A DNA stretch of 64,000 nt from UMGS1696 sp964621755 (GCA_964621755.1 CAZUPI010000009.1:8575-72574); one strand, 5' to 3'. Shown: positions 9,332-18,505, numbered from the stretch's first letter. Numbers and translations: made by a program. Notes: generated by a model from the letters alone, not told the origin.

Positions 9332-10198
9332 ATGAAAATAACCTATATCGGCACCGCTGCGTCTGAGGGACTTCCGGCTCTTTTTTGCCAATGTCCGATA
9401 TGCAGTGCCGCACGGAAAAACCTCGGGAAAGAATTTCGCGGACGCGCAGGCATCGCGGTAAACGATAAGCTTCTCGTGGATTTTCCACCGGATATCTACT
9501 ACGGCGCGGTCCGGGCAAAAGTCGATTTGTCCGCAATCGAAGATATCGTGGTTACCCACGCGCATGAAGACCATTTTGACCCGTACGAGCTTTCCACCAG
9601 ACGCGGACCTGTCTATTGCAAGCGAAATGTCCTGGATACCCTTCACGTCTACGGTAATATGTGCGCTGGAGAACGGCTCGAACGGTACGTGAAAGGCTCT
9701 GCGAACGGTTACGGAGAAAGCGGCGGTCTTGTTTTTACTTATGCCCAGTCCTTCGAACCGATTGAAACCGCGGCTGGCGTTACCGTATATCCGCTTCCCG
9801 CTGACCATGATAAACATCAGGAGTGCCGCATGATGCTTCTCGTGGAAAAATCGACCGGCAAGACTTTCCTCTATGCACATGATACCGGAATTTTTCCTGA
9901 AGAAACCGTCGAATTTCTGCGCAACAAACGCTGCGACCTCATCAGTCTTGACTGTACAAATGTCATGCTTGGCGATGAGAACGACCGCAATCACATGGGA
10001 ATCCGCGCCGATGTCAGAATGAGAAAACTTCTGCTCGAAAACGGAACAGCAGATGAAAAGACACGTTTTATTTGCCATCACTTCTCACACAATGGATTTG
10101 TTACGGATGGCAGAGTCTATTCTCAGCAGGAATTTGAAAAAATCGCCGCCGACTATGGTTTTACCATGTCGTACGACGGCATGAAAGTGGAAATGTAA
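9332..10198 (+). CDS. MBL-fold metallo-hydrolase, PhnP-like
   Basis: 288-residue metallo-beta-lactamase-fold hydrolase. The zinc-binding signature T75-H-A-H-E-D-H81 is intact, and an N-terminal GTAASEGLP motif plus a C-x-C-x-x-C cluster place it close to the PhnP phosphodiesterase branch. Later metal ligands are visible as a histidine in PLPADHDKH and AHDTG, and near the C-terminus CHHFSHNG. In Clostridia such genes are found near dtd and hemZ, but without other phosphonate genes a phosphonate role is unlikely. The substrate is unknown. Confidence 0.85.
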   Translation: MKITYIGTAASEGLPALFCQCPICSAARKNLGKEFRGRAGIAVNDKLLVDFPPDIYYGAVRAKVDLSAIEDIVVTHAHEDHFDPYELSTRRGPVYCKRNVLDTLHVYGNMCAGERLERYVKGSANGYGESGGLVFTYAQSFEPIETAAGVTVYPLPADHDKHQECRMMLLVEKSTGKTFLYAHDTGIFPEETVEFLRNKRCDLISLDCTNVMLGDENDRNHMGIRADVRMRKLLLENGTADEKTRFICHHFSHNGFVTDGRVYSQQEFEKIAADYGFTMSYDGMKVEM

Positions 10199-10211
10199 AG
10201 GATATAACACC

Positions 10212-10676
10212 ATGAAAGCAATCGTACAGAGAATATCAGAGGGAAAAGTCACGGTTGACGGAGATATCATCGCATCGTGCGGACGCGGATTGATGGTTCT
10301 GCTTGGCGTGGCGGAAGGGGATACCGAAGAGGATGCCGCGCTGCTTGCCGGAAAAATTACCAAAATGCGCATATTTTCCGATGAAAACGATAAAATGAAC
10401 TTGTCTGTCATTGATATTGACGGCGGAATGATAGTGGTGCCGAATTTCACACTCCTCGCCTCGTATCGGAAAGGGAATCGGCCCGATTATATGAAATCCG
10501 CTTCTCCTGACGAAGCAAAGCGTCTGTTTGACTACTTCACTGCGCTGGTTACGCGTGAGGTAAAAAATACATCTCACGGACAATTCGGCGCACATATGAT
10601 GGTCTCAATAACGAACGACGGTCCCGTCACCATTCCGATGGATTCAGACGTATTAAAACAACCTAAAAGACAGTAG
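10212..10676 (+). CDS. dtd: D-aminoacyl-tRNA deacylase
   Basis: Removes D-amino acids mischarged onto tRNA. The 154-residue length is typical. The family shows two active-site loops: an S-Q-F-T motif, here changed to VPNFTLLAS (S-Q replaced by P-N), and a G-P-V-T motif, present as NDGPVTI near residue 135. The conserved start MKAIVQR with VxVDG is present. The altered first motif is worth noting, but this substitution occurs in a catalytic loop where the backbone rather than the serine side chain contributes. It lies 13 bases after the PhnP-like gene and 9 before hemZ, in one operon. Confidence 0.9.
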   Translation: MKAIVQRISEGKVTVDGDIIASCGRGLMVLLGVAEGDTEEDAALLAGKITKMRIFSDENDKMNLSVIDIDGGMIVVPNFTLLASYRKGNRPDYMKSASPDEAKRLFDYFTALVTREVKNTSHGQFGAHMMVSITNDGPVTIPMDSDVLKQPKRQ

Positions 10677-10685
10677 AATACCAAA

Positions 10686-12176
10686 ATGATAGTAAAAGTA
10701 AACGGAAACGTAAAACAATATTACGTACAAACCCTTGCGATGATTTTTTTCCCGGGAGCAAAATTTCCGGATAAGGAAGAACAAACTCCGGAAATCCCGT
10801 GCCTGACCCTTGACATGACAGAAAGCGGGGACGGAGTCCTTTCCAAGGTGACAATAACTCTTGGTGACAATTCGTCTACGGCCGAAGCTTATACTGCGTG
10901 GGAGGTGTCCGAAGATGCAGAGCACGTGCGTAAGCTTTCAGCCGGGGAGGCCATCATGAAAGCAGGGACTGACTTCACCGGCTATACGCCGCCGTGGGGA
11001 ATTCTCACCGGCGTGAGGCCTGCTAAGGTTGCCACGGAACTGCTTGAGCACGGAATGACTCCCGAAAAAGCTGCCGAAAAAATCTCCGCAGAATACTTCG
11101 TTACCGATAAAAAGGCAAAACTCGCTGCAAATGTAGCCTATGCTGAGTCAAAACTCACAACAGATGCCGCAAGACATGCGTGCAGCGTATATATCGGAAT
11201 TCCGTTTTGTCCGACCAGATGCGCGTACTGCTCCTTTGTATCGTATACTTCTCCCGGGTTACTGAAGCTCATTCCCGACTACCTCGCAGCGCTCGCACGT
11301 GATATAGACTACATTTTCTCCCTTATACGGGAGCTTGATATGGAGGTCGCGACGGTCTACATTGGCGGCGGAACGCCGACTATTTTAACCCCTCAGCAGC
11401 TTGATTTTCTGCTTACACAGATCCGTAAAAATCTCACCGAAGTGTACGAATTTACCGTGGAAGCTGGACGGCCTGACACCATTACAGCGGAAAAACTGGC
11501 GGTCCTTGCGCAAAACGGCGTCAACCGCATCAGTGTCAACACCCAGACCCTCAACGACGATGTTCTTCGCGCAATCGGACGTGCTCATACTTCCGAGATG
11601 TTCTGCCGTGCCTATGAAATCGCAAAAAACAGCGGTATCAAAGATATTAATGTAGACCTTATTGCAGGACTGCCGCACGATACCGTGGATTCTTTTATAA
11701 ATACGGTAGACCGCATTATTGCCCTTGACCCTGAAAACATTACCGTTCATACGTTCAGCGTGAAGCACGCTTCAATACTGAAATCCGAGGGTGTATTTGA
11801 CCGAAGCGGAGACATTGCGGCTGCAAGTGTTGACTATTCCCAGACTGCCATCCCCACTGCCGGATATCATCCATACTATATGTATCGTCAGAAAAATACC
11901 GTCGGCAATCTCGAAAACGTTGGATATGCCAAACCCGGTCATGAGGGGTTGTACAATGTTTATATGATGGAAGAAGTGCACAGCATTTTTGCCGCAGGAG
12001 CTTCCTCGATGACCAAATTCGTCTCTCTCCCTGACTCAAGGGAGAGCGGCGTACGTATTGAACGGATTGCTGAGCCCAAATACCCTTACGAATATCTCCG
12101 TGACCACGACGGCGAGGAAGGACAGCACAGACGAGACTTGTTGCGTCAATTGGCTCTTGAGTTTTTTGGAAAATAG
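10686..12176 (+). CDS. hemZ: oxygen-independent coproporphyrinogen III oxidase-like HemZ
   Basis: 496-residue radical SAM protein of the HemZ branch. A characteristic N-terminal region of about 165 residues, with the phrase YTPPWGILTGVRPAK, precedes the Fe-S cluster motif C175-P-T-R-C-A-Y-C182. The SAM site GGGTPT follows (near residue 224). HemZ is usually encoded beside relA and dtd in Bacillota, as here. Whether it really oxidises coproporphyrinogen is uncertain in organisms without other haem genes, and none is visible in this window. Confidence 0.9.
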   Translation: MIVKVNGNVKQYYVQTLAMIFFPGAKFPDKEEQTPEIPCLTLDMTESGDGVLSKVTITLGDNSSTAEAYTAWEVSEDAEHVRKLSAGEAIMKAGTDFTGYTPPWGILTGVRPAKVATELLEHGMTPEKAAEKISAEYFVTDKKAKLAANVAYAESKLTTDAARHACSVYIGIPFCPTRCAYCSFVSYTSPGLLKLIPDYLAALARDIDYIFSLIRELDMEVATVYIGGGTPTILTPQQLDFLLTQIRKNLTEVYEFTVEAGRPDTITAEKLAVLAQNGVNRISVNTQTLNDDVLRAIGRAHTSEMFCRAYEIAKNSGIKDINVDLIAGLPHDTVDSFINTVDRIIALDPENITVHTFSVKHASILKSEGVFDRSGDIAAASVDYSQTAIPTAGYHPYYMYRQKNTVGNLENVGYAKPGHEGLYNVYMMEEVHSIFAAGASSMTKFVSLPDSRESGVRIERIAEPKYPYEYLRDHDGEEGQHRRDLLRQLALEFFGK

Positions 12177-12207
12177 ACTACGATTATAAACTCAGAAGGC
12201 AAAACAT

Positions 12208-13107
12208 ATGAGAAAACTTGATGTTAACATCCAAACTCCCGCAGAAGCAGAGGCTTTTATCCTCTCCTGCGAAACCGATTTTATAAATAGCCTCGATGCC
12301 GCAATAAACGAAATTACAAATAGGGAAAATACAAAAATTATTGCCTTATCCGGTCCAACCTGCTCCGGTAAAACGACTACTGCCGAAAAATTGATCAAAA
12401 AAATCAATTCAACCGGACACCACGCGGTGGTCATGTCAATTGACGACTTTTTCCGTGACCGTCAAGACCGCAACCGCGTCGACCTAGAAGCGCCTGACTA
12501 TGATTCTGTCAACGCCATAGATTTATCTTATCTTGATTGTTTAATGACGAGACTGCGCGCCGGACAGAGCATCCTTGTCCCGAAATACGATTTTACCGCC
12601 ACACGGAGAGTCGGATATCACGAATATATTCCCGATCCGCGCGATATATATGTAATTGAAGGAATTCAGGCGGTCTATCCGGAAATTACGAAAATGTTCG
12701 GCGTATACAAGAGCATCTTTATTTCTGTAACCGACGATGTGGAATACAAGAGCGTGACGTTTGAAAGCCATGAAATCAGACTTCTCCGCAGAATCGTCCG
12801 CGACCACAACTTCCGCGGCGCGACACCGGAGTTTAGTTTTCACTTGTGGCACGGCGTACGGGAGAACGAAGAGAAGAACATCTTCCCGAATGCCGGCGGA
12901 TGCGATATTTTCATCAACTCCTTTCTTCCGTATGAATTGTTCGTCATCTGCAAACACGCGCTTCCACTTCTCGAAAGTGTCCCGAAAACCAGCGAATATC
13001 GCGCTGAAGCGGACGTACTTGCAGAAAAGCTCGCTGTATTCGACGGAGAAAATTTTGACGACCGTATGATTCCAAAAAATTCGGTGTTCCGTGAATTTAT
13101 AGGATAA
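12208..13107 (+). CDS. uridine-kinase-like P-loop nucleoside kinase
   Basis: 299-residue kinase of the phosphoribulokinase/uridine kinase family, which phosphorylates uridine or a related substrate. It has a Walker A motif G49-P-T-C-S-G-K-T followed by MSIDDFFRDR, the lid and base region, and the family phrase IYVIEGIQAVYPE. Many Clostridial relatives carry an extra N-terminal TGS-like domain and are about 550 residues; this one lacks it. The exact substrate is not certain. It sits between hemZ and the sporulation flippase. Confidence 0.8.
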   Translation: MRKLDVNIQTPAEAEAFILSCETDFINSLDAAINEITNRENTKIIALSGPTCSGKTTTAEKLIKKINSTGHHAVVMSIDDFFRDRQDRNRVDLEAPDYDSVNAIDLSYLDCLMTRLRAGQSILVPKYDFTATRRVGYHEYIPDPRDIYVIEGIQAVYPEITKMFGVYKSIFISVTDDVEYKSVTFESHEIRLLRRIVRDHNFRGATPEFSFHLWHGVRENEEKNIFPNAGGCDIFINSFLPYELFVICKHALPLLESVPKTSEYRAEADVLAEKLAVFDGENFDDRMIPKNSVFREFIG

Positions 13108-13125
13108 CCGCATTCGGAGGTCGCA

Positions 13126-14772
13126 GTGGCAGAGCTCAATCCGACGTCACGTAGGGAATATAAGGAAAAAATCAGAGGACCGCAAAAAGTACAGCGAAGG
13201 ACGCAGCACACATTTTTTTCAGGCGTGGTTGTCCTGATCGTGTCGAATCTGCTTGTGAAAATCACAGGGCTGCTTTTCAAAATCCCGATGAATTATATCG
13301 TCGGCGACACGGGTATGGGTTATTTTAACTCCGCCTACTCGATTTATACCTTTTTCTATATGCTTTCAACGTCCGGTTTGCCCGTCGCCCTTGCTGTTAT
13401 GGTATCGGAAAAACGCGCTGCTGGAAACATCACTGCCGCAAAGACCATTTACCGAACTGCGCTTGCTCTGTTTGTCACATGCGGACTTGGCGTATTCTTG
13501 CTGATGTTTTTTGCTTCCGGCTCCCTTGCCGAGCTCATCCGCTCCGATAAGTCTTCGCTTTCTGTTGCGGTTGCCGCTCCGACTATGCTGTTTATCTGTG
13601 TGTCAAGCGCGATGCGCGGTTATTTCCAAGGATGCGGAAACATGATGCCGACTGCGGTGTCACAGCTCATTGAAGCACTCGGAAAACTGATAATCGGCAT
13701 TGCCGCCGCTGTGTACGCTATACGAATGGGATATGAGATCCACGTCATTGCAGCTTATGCGGTGTCGGGACTCACACTCGGCTCCTTAGCGGGAATGATA
13801 TACCTTATCCTTGCAAAGCTTCTGCGCGGCGACCACGACCTTTTGCCCGACAACCTTGAAATCAAAAATGAAAAGGTCCCGCTTATGAACATCATCAAGC
13901 GGTTTGGAAAAATTTCTCTCCCTATCACTATCAGCGCCTCTGTCATGAGTCTGACCAATATGATAGACACTGCTCTTATCCAGCGCATCTTACAGCACGC
14001 TGGCATGGCGGAAGAGGAAGCTGCCACATTATTTGGAAACTATACCTCCCTCGCTGTACCGATGTTCAATCTTCCGCCTGTATTTGTCTATCCGATTGCT
14101 TATTCTATTGTACCCGCTATCGCCGCGGCTATCTCCTCTGGACAGCGCGAAAAGGCCGCGTATTCTATTGAAATGTCGCTGCGTGCAGCTGTGATTATCG
14201 GCATGCCGTGCGCTCTCGGACTCACCGTTCTTGCTGATCCGGTGCTGTGTATCTTTTACAAAGCCTCGTCCGCACATCTTGCATCACCTCTTCTGACTTT
14301 GCTCGCACCGTCGTCCTTTTTTGTGTGCATCTTGGCCGTGACCAATTCAATCCTGCAGAGCTGTGGCGAAGAACGGCGTCCAGTGCTTTCCATGCTGTGC
14401 GGCGCGGTTGTAAAGTGTGTGTCTAACGTCATCCTGATACAAAGAATCGGTATCGCAGGAGCACCTCTTTCTACCTTTTTGTGCTACCTCACAGTTACCG
14501 TGATAAACCTCGCGTTTGTTGTAAAATGTACTGGAATTCGACCGAAATTCTCAAAAATTTTTCTGAAACCGACTGTTTCCGGGCTTGCCTGCGCTGTGAC
14601 TGCCGCGTTTGTCAATCATGTCCTTGCCGGATTTCTCGACCCAAAAGTCGGGTGCATCACCGCAATTCTTGTGGCCGCTGCGGTATATGCCGTGTTCATC
14701 CTCATAACCGGAACCATAACCAAAGATGAAATAAAAATGATACTATCCAGAGGAAAAATAAAGAATGAATAA
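13126..14772 (+). CDS. SpoVB/YabM-like polysaccharide flippase (MOP superfamily)
   Basis: 548-residue polytopic membrane protein with about 12-14 predicted helices, of the MATE/MurJ/SpoVB type, which flips lipid-linked sugars across the membrane. The N-terminal motif KITGLLFKIPMNYIVG and the early G-x-G-Y-F-N segment are typical of SpoVB and YabM. The start is a GTG at 13126 preceded by CGGAGG. Its location directly before mazG, rqcP, yabP and yabQ is the same as yabM in Bacillus subtilis, so a role in spore cortex or wall precursor export is likely. SpoVB itself is an alternative name. Confidence 0.85.
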   Translation: MAELNPTSRREYKEKIRGPQKVQRRTQHTFFSGVVVLIVSNLLVKITGLLFKIPMNYIVGDTGMGYFNSAYSIYTFFYMLSTSGLPVALAVMVSEKRAAGNITAAKTIYRTALALFVTCGLGVFLLMFFASGSLAELIRSDKSSLSVAVAAPTMLFICVSSAMRGYFQGCGNMMPTAVSQLIEALGKLIIGIAAAVYAIRMGYEIHVIAAYAVSGLTLGSLAGMIYLILAKLLRGDHDLLPDNLEIKNEKVPLMNIIKRFGKISLPITISASVMSLTNMIDTALIQRILQHAGMAEEEAATLFGNYTSLAVPMFNLPPVFVYPIAYSIVPAIAAAISSGQREKAAYSIEMSLRAAVIIGMPCALGLTVLADPVLCIFYKASSAHLASPLLTLLAPSSFFVCILAVTNSILQSCGEERRPVLSMLCGAVVKCVSNVILIQRIGIAGAPLSTFLCYLTVTVINLAFVVKCTGIRPKFSKIFLKPTVSGLACAVTAAFVNHVLAGFLDPKVGCITAILVAAAVYAVFILITGTITKDEIKMILSRGKIKNE

Positions 14773-15357
14773 AAAAATAGAAGAGCTCAAAAACAAACTG
14801 AAAACCGAAGAAAAACATGATTTTACCTCACTTCGCGAGCTGGTCGAAGTGCTGCGCAGTGAGGAAGGGTGTCCGTGGGACAGAGAACAGACCCAAGAAT
14901 CCATCCGAGCGGATATCATTGAGGAGACCTACGAAGTCATCGAAGCCATTGATAATCGCGATTCAAAGCTCCTTCGTGAAGAACTTGGAGACGTGCTGTT
15001 TCAGGTGATGTTCCACAGCTCCATAGAAGAAGAGCAGGGGCGTTTTACCGTAGATGACGTTATCCACGACATCTGTGCCAAGCGGTTCCAAAGCAGCTGC
15101 CGTCCCTTATGCGTGTCCAGAAGGTAGCGAAAAAAGCGCGTAAAGCCGGTTATTGCTTCGGCACTGATTCCGAGATTGCCGAAAAGTTGAAGGCTCTTAC
15201 ATCTGCACTTGACACAGCTGTCCCCGACGAAAAACAAAAAATTCTCAATGAGACTATCTTTTTGTCCACTGTCATGAGCACGACGGATACGGAGAAAGCA
15301 ATATCCGATATGACAGACGACTTCATTGCATCCTACCCTGAGAAAGCGGAGGTATAA
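14765..15357 (+). pseudogene. mazG: nucleotide pyrophosphohydrolase MazG, internal out-of-frame deletion
   Basis: The first 104 codons form a good N-terminal MazG domain, with CPWDREQT, the metal-binding EETYEVIEAI and EELGDVLFQV, and then DVIHDICAK. At 15080-15090 the expected middle part (an RHPHVF-type segment and linker) is missing. The frame runs into a stop at 15125-15127, while the next frame reads AVPKQLPSLMRVQKVAKKAR, which is the normal continuation, and ends at 15357. The loss is therefore about 35-45 codons and not a multiple of three. The remaining C-terminal part also lacks the second E-E/E-x-x-D set of full-length MazG. The N-terminal product alone might still hydrolyse nucleotides. 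It overlaps the flippase gene by eight bases. Confidence 0.85.
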
Positions 15358-15360
15358 AAT

Positions 15361-15606
15361 ATGAGACTTGACAAATTTTTGAAGGTATCCAGAATCATCA
15401 AACGCCGCACTGTCGCAAACGAAGCATGCAATACCGAGCACGTGGAGGTAAACGGCAAACGCGCGAAGGCATCCTATGACGTAAAAGAAGGGGACGTCAT
15501 TACTGTAACCTATGGGGAACGCACACTGAAGCTCCGCGTAGTTGACGTACGTGAGCATGCCGCAAAGGCTGATGCCGCATCGATGTACGAAATTATCAAC
15601 GACTGA
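15361..15606 (+). CDS. rqcP: S4-domain RNA-binding protein RqcP (YabO)
   Basis: 81-residue S4-domain protein of the YabO/RqcP type. In Bacillus subtilis RqcP binds stalled 60S-like 50S subunits and helps RqcH add alanine tails in ribosome quality control. The start MRLDKFLKVSRIIKRRTVAN and the VEVNGKRAKASYDVKEGD loop are characteristic. GGAGG lies just before the ATG, inside the end of the mazG relic. The position between mazG and yabP is the same as in Bacillus. Confidence 0.93.
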   Translation: MRLDKFLKVSRIIKRRTVANEACNTEHVEVNGKRAKASYDVKEGDVITVTYGERTLKLRVVDVREHAAKADAASMYEIIND

Positions 15607-15687
15607 GGAAATAATAAACCAATCAGGCATACATCCTGACCCTGCCGCATATAATCAAACAAAACCGAGATTTCAAGAGGTGCGATT

Positions 15688-15957
15688 ATGGAGCAGACCG
15701 GACAGGATGTATGTCTTTTTTCACGCAAACGCATGGAGCTTACCGGAATCGAGGAGGTCGAGAGCTTCACAGACGAGCAAATCACGTTATCGTCAAGCCT
15801 TGGTATGATAGCGGTAGAGGGACGCAACCTAAAAATCGAGAGCTTCAGCACCGAACATGGTGAGCTGAAAATAAACGGCGATTTTGACAGCTTTTATTAT
15901 TACGGCAAACAGGACAAAGATGAGAAACACGGCATCTTTTCAAAATTATTCAAATAA
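15688..15957 (+). CDS. yabP: sporulation protein YabP
   Basis: 89-residue member of the YabP/YqfC family, made under sporulation control and needed for spore maturation in Bacillus. Visible family features are LTGIEEVESFTDEQI and a short beta-rich body ending in GDFDSFYYYGK. It starts at an ATG 81 bases after rqcP, with GAGGTGCG as the ribosome binding site. It precedes yabQ, as expected for the conserved spore-cortex operon. The biochemical role of the family is not known. Confidence 0.9.
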   Translation: MEQTGQDVCLFSRKRMELTGIEEVESFTDEQITLSSSLGMIAVEGRNLKIESFSTEHGELKINGDFDSFYYYGKQDKDEKHGIFSKLFK

Positions 15958-15965
15958 AAAATGAT

Positions 15966-16517
15966 ATGGATATTTTTATTGGAAAACAGCTTGAAGTAAT
16001 TGTATATTCCTTGATTTTGGGGTTGATTTTCGGAGGATTATACGATATAATAAGAATAATACATATTTTATGCGGCATTGCGTCGTATTCCAGTGAAAAT
16101 GCTGGGATGAAACATGGAAAGCTGCCGTTTCTTGTTTTCTTCTTATGCGATGCCGTTTATATGCTCACCATTACCGCCATTTACTCGGTGTTTCTATACT
16201 GGCAGATGAACGGAATTTTCAGATTGTTCGTTCTTTTGTCTGTTGTCGTAGGCTTTATTCTGTACCACAACACGGCGGGACGTGTCGTTATGTTTTTTTC
16301 AGAGGCAATCGTCCGTTTTCTTAGGCTTGCCGCCTTGTGGGTTATTATCAAACCGGTTCAATTTCTTATCGGCATTTTCAAGCGTGCCCTTCTTTTCCTT
16401 TATCATCAGACCGTCGGGCGGTTCGTTGCTCTTATTGGGCGCGGGATACGGCATGCCCGCTCTGAGCGAATCAAAAAAAGCTTTAAAAAAGATATCTATT
16501 TTACTGTATTAAAATAG
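15966..16517 (+). CDS. yabQ: spore cortex biosynthesis protein YabQ
   Basis: 183-residue membrane protein with four or five hydrophobic segments and a basic C-terminal tail (HARSERIKKSFKK). The length, the early GLIFGGLYDIIRI motif and the gene order after yabP identify it as YabQ, a membrane protein of the mother cell required for spore cortex formation in Bacillus. It begins eight bases after yabP without a strong ribosome binding site, suggesting translational coupling. Confidence 0.88.
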   Translation: MDIFIGKQLEVIVYSLILGLIFGGLYDIIRIIHILCGIASYSSENAGMKHGKLPFLVFFLCDAVYMLTITAIYSVFLYWQMNGIFRLFVLLSVVVGFILYHNTAGRVVMFFSEAIVRFLRLAALWVIIKPVQFLIGIFKRALLFLYHQTVGRFVALIGRGIRHARSERIKKSFKKDIYFTVLK

Positions 16518-16528
16518 AAGGAATCAAA

Positions 16529-16813
16529 ATGAAAACTGTATCTAAAAATATTTTTGTGCGTCTTGCAATAGTGATGTTTACGGTAGCGTGTATTGTAACT
16601 CTTGTTATGCTCCGGCTCGATAATAATGAGAAAAAGGTGAAAGCGGACGCTTTGCGGGAACAGGTTGAGGAATTGCAAAGTTACATTGATGAGATGGAAG
16701 CTGATATTGCGAAACCATTTGACGAGGATTATGTAGCGGAAATCGCGCACGATAAGCTTGGACTTCGCTATCCACAGGAAGTAATTTTCTACAATGAAGA
16801 TGGAAATGGATGA
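16529..16813 (+). CDS. divIC: septum formation initiator DivIC/FtsB
   Basis: 94-residue bitopic membrane protein: a short cytoplasmic end, one transmembrane helix (about residues 12-30), then a coiled-coil segment (KKVKADALREQVEELQSYID) and a short conserved end with D-x-x-A-x-x-K-L-G-L. This is the FtsB/DivIC layout, which acts at the division septum with FtsL and DivIB. AAGGAATC precedes the ATG at 16529. The stop overlaps the next gene's start (ATGA at 16810-16813), suggesting coupled translation. Confidence 0.88.
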   Translation: MKTVSKNIFVRLAIVMFTVACIVTLVMLRLDNNEKKVKADALREQVEELQSYIDEMEADIAKPFDEDYVAEIAHDKLGLRYPQEVIFYNEDGNG

Positions 16814-18186
16814 CGAATGAAAAAAAGAGTCTGGAGGTGACTTTTGAGGAAAAGTTACCCCCAGTTTTCTTTAAAACCTTTTTACATAGGATATATCAAA
16901 TGAAAAAAAGTAAAAATTCGATGACGGGGGTCATCATTCTGAGCATTGCATTTTTTATATTATTCGCTGCGTCCATTGCGCTTATGGGCTTATACTATTA
17001 TGAAGCAAAGGAGAGTGACGCTGCAAAAGAAAGGGTAGAGGCTTTAACGGAGGATATATCATCTCTAAAAACGGCAATCGCTTCGCTTAATGACGAAATA
17101 TCTGATTTGCAGGATGCAGCGCAGGACGAAACTACCGATGCGCAAATCAAAGATACGTTTTTGACGGAGGAGGCGCTATCTGACGAACTAACGGAGTCTG
17201 AGCAAAATACAGACGAGACTGAAACTCTTGCGGAGAAAAATGAAGCGCCTGTGTTTGAGGAGAAGAAGGAAGAAGAGCCTTTGGAAACACAGCCGGATTC
17301 AGATTCTTCAGAGGAACAAAATCTAACTTTGACCGATAAACTTTTTCAAGCTCTGAAAAACGGCGCTCCAAATCGTTTGTACGAAACGGATGAAGGTTCG
17401 GATGAATATTACGAATCGTATCCGCATGTGATTGTATACAGTTATCTCGACCTTACTACAGGCAATAAAATCGAATATAACGCAAACAGAATTCTTTATT
17501 CTGCAAGTCTAATCAAAGCTCCATACATATATGCTGTCCTGCGCGAGATTTCAGAATTTGAAAAAAGTAAGACAGAACGCGATGAAGAGGGAAATATTGT
17601 CTATTTGCCCGACGAAGAGAAGTATAATCTCGACGAAATCTGGATATATGATTCCGAGACCATGTTTGTGGAAGGCTCCGGTGAAATACAAGAAATGCCT
17701 GACGGAACGGAAATGACATGGCGTGAGCTGTTCGAGTATACTATATTGTATAGTGATAACATTGCTTTTGCGCAAATTATGGACCGCTTCGGTCGAACCT
17801 CCTTTAACAATCTTGTTGCGGAACTCGGAATCAAGGGTACCGCAACCGGATTTATGAATCTCTCAGCGGAGGACTGCGTAAAATTTATGACCGAAATTTA
17901 CAATTTTTTTGAAACCGGAGACCAGTACGCACTTTTTATGAAGGAAAATATGATGAAATCCCAACATACAGTCATGATATGCGCTTCATTCGAACAGGGA
18001 ACTGTACCGCATAAATACGGCTGGGATATTGATGCGTATCACGATATGGCGATTATTTACGATGCGTATCCCTATATTCTTGTTATTATGACCGACCTTG
18101 ATTCCGGAGGCGAAGAAGTCGATAACTACATAAAATCTATCGTCGAACTTACCAAGCAAATCCACGCGGAAAATCATTCGACATAA
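16810..18186 (+). CDS. membrane-anchored serine hydrolase, class A beta-lactamase fold
   Basis: 458-residue protein. One transmembrane helix (about residues 38-62) is followed by a coiled-coil stretch, a very acidic linker rich in E, D, T and S (about 105-175), and a serine hydrolase domain. Active-site elements are S233-L-I-K236 (SxxK), S315-D-N317 and K402-Y-G404, the last in place of the usual KTG. This fits a surface-exposed beta-lactamase-like or penicillin-recognising enzyme. The KYG variant and the anchoring make a simple secreted beta-lactamase less likely than a wall-related enzyme, but the substrate is not known. It overlaps divIC, so it may act at division. Confidence 0.75.
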   Translation: MTNEKKSLEVTFEEKLPPVFFKTFLHRIYQMKKSKNSMTGVIILSIAFFILFAASIALMGLYYYEAKESDAAKERVEALTEDISSLKTAIASLNDEISDLQDAAQDETTDAQIKDTFLTEEALSDELTESEQNTDETETLAEKNEAPVFEEKKEEEPLETQPDSDSSEEQNLTLTDKLFQALKNGAPNRLYETDEGSDEYYESYPHVIVYSYLDLTTGNKIEYNANRILYSASLIKAPYIYAVLREISEFEKSKTERDEEGNIVYLPDEEKYNLDEIWIYDSETMFVEGSGEIQEMPDGTEMTWRELFEYTILYSDNIAFAQIMDRFGRTSFNNLVAELGIKGTATGFMNLSAEDCVKFMTEIYNFFETGDQYALFMKENMMKSQHTVMICASFEQGTVPHKYGWDIDAYHDMAIIYDAYPYILVIMTDLDSGGEEVDNYIKSIVELTKQIHAENHST

Positions 18187-18249
18187 CCAATGTTTTTTCT
18201 CATTAACTGAGAATTATTTTTACAATATGCGTTATTGCTTTTTGGAGAC

Positions 18250-18269
18250 TGATACGGTATACTGTATCA
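18250..18269. promoter_or_regulatory. 20-bp near-perfect palindrome, possible operator
   Basis: The sequence TGATACGGTATACTGTATCA has one mismatched position between its 10-base arms. It lies in the 470-base gap between the serine hydrolase and the surface-protein gene and looks like a dimeric repressor site. No specific regulator can be assigned. Confidence 0.4.
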
Positions 18270-18322
18270 CCGGTACAAAATCCACTGCGCAATGGCAAAC
18301 TTGATACAATGAGGTGAATTAC

Positions 18323-18355
18323 ATGAAGCTGACTATTGGAGACAATTTATTATAG
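18323..18355 (+). pseudogene. possible 10-codon start of an XRE-type regulator gene
   Basis: An ATG preceded by TGAGGTG opens a reading frame MKLTIGDNLL and then stops. The first eight residues resemble the usual opening of Clostridial XRE/Cro-type repressors (M-x-L-x-I-G-x-N). The rest of such a gene is absent. Together with the palindrome 54 bases upstream this may be the leftover of a deleted regulator, but the fragment is too short to be sure. Confidence 0.25.
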
Positions 18356-18380
18356 AAATAAGGTTTGTTGCCGAGCAACG

Positions 18381-18412
18381 AAAAAGCAGTCTTATCGAAA
18401 GACTGCTTTTTG
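18381..18412 (+). terminator. rho-independent terminator
   Basis: A perfect stem AAAAAGCAGTCTT / AAGACTGCTTTTT with a short loop, ending in a T-run. It lies about 195 bases after the serine hydrolase stop and would isolate the surface-protein gene from upstream transcription. Confidence 0.8.
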
Positions 18413-18505
18413 TATCATAAATTTTACTCTACTTCCGTATATATACAAAATGATGAAAAATACGTGAATTTATGTTACATTTTTATTGCAAATGAATAAA
18501 AAGCA

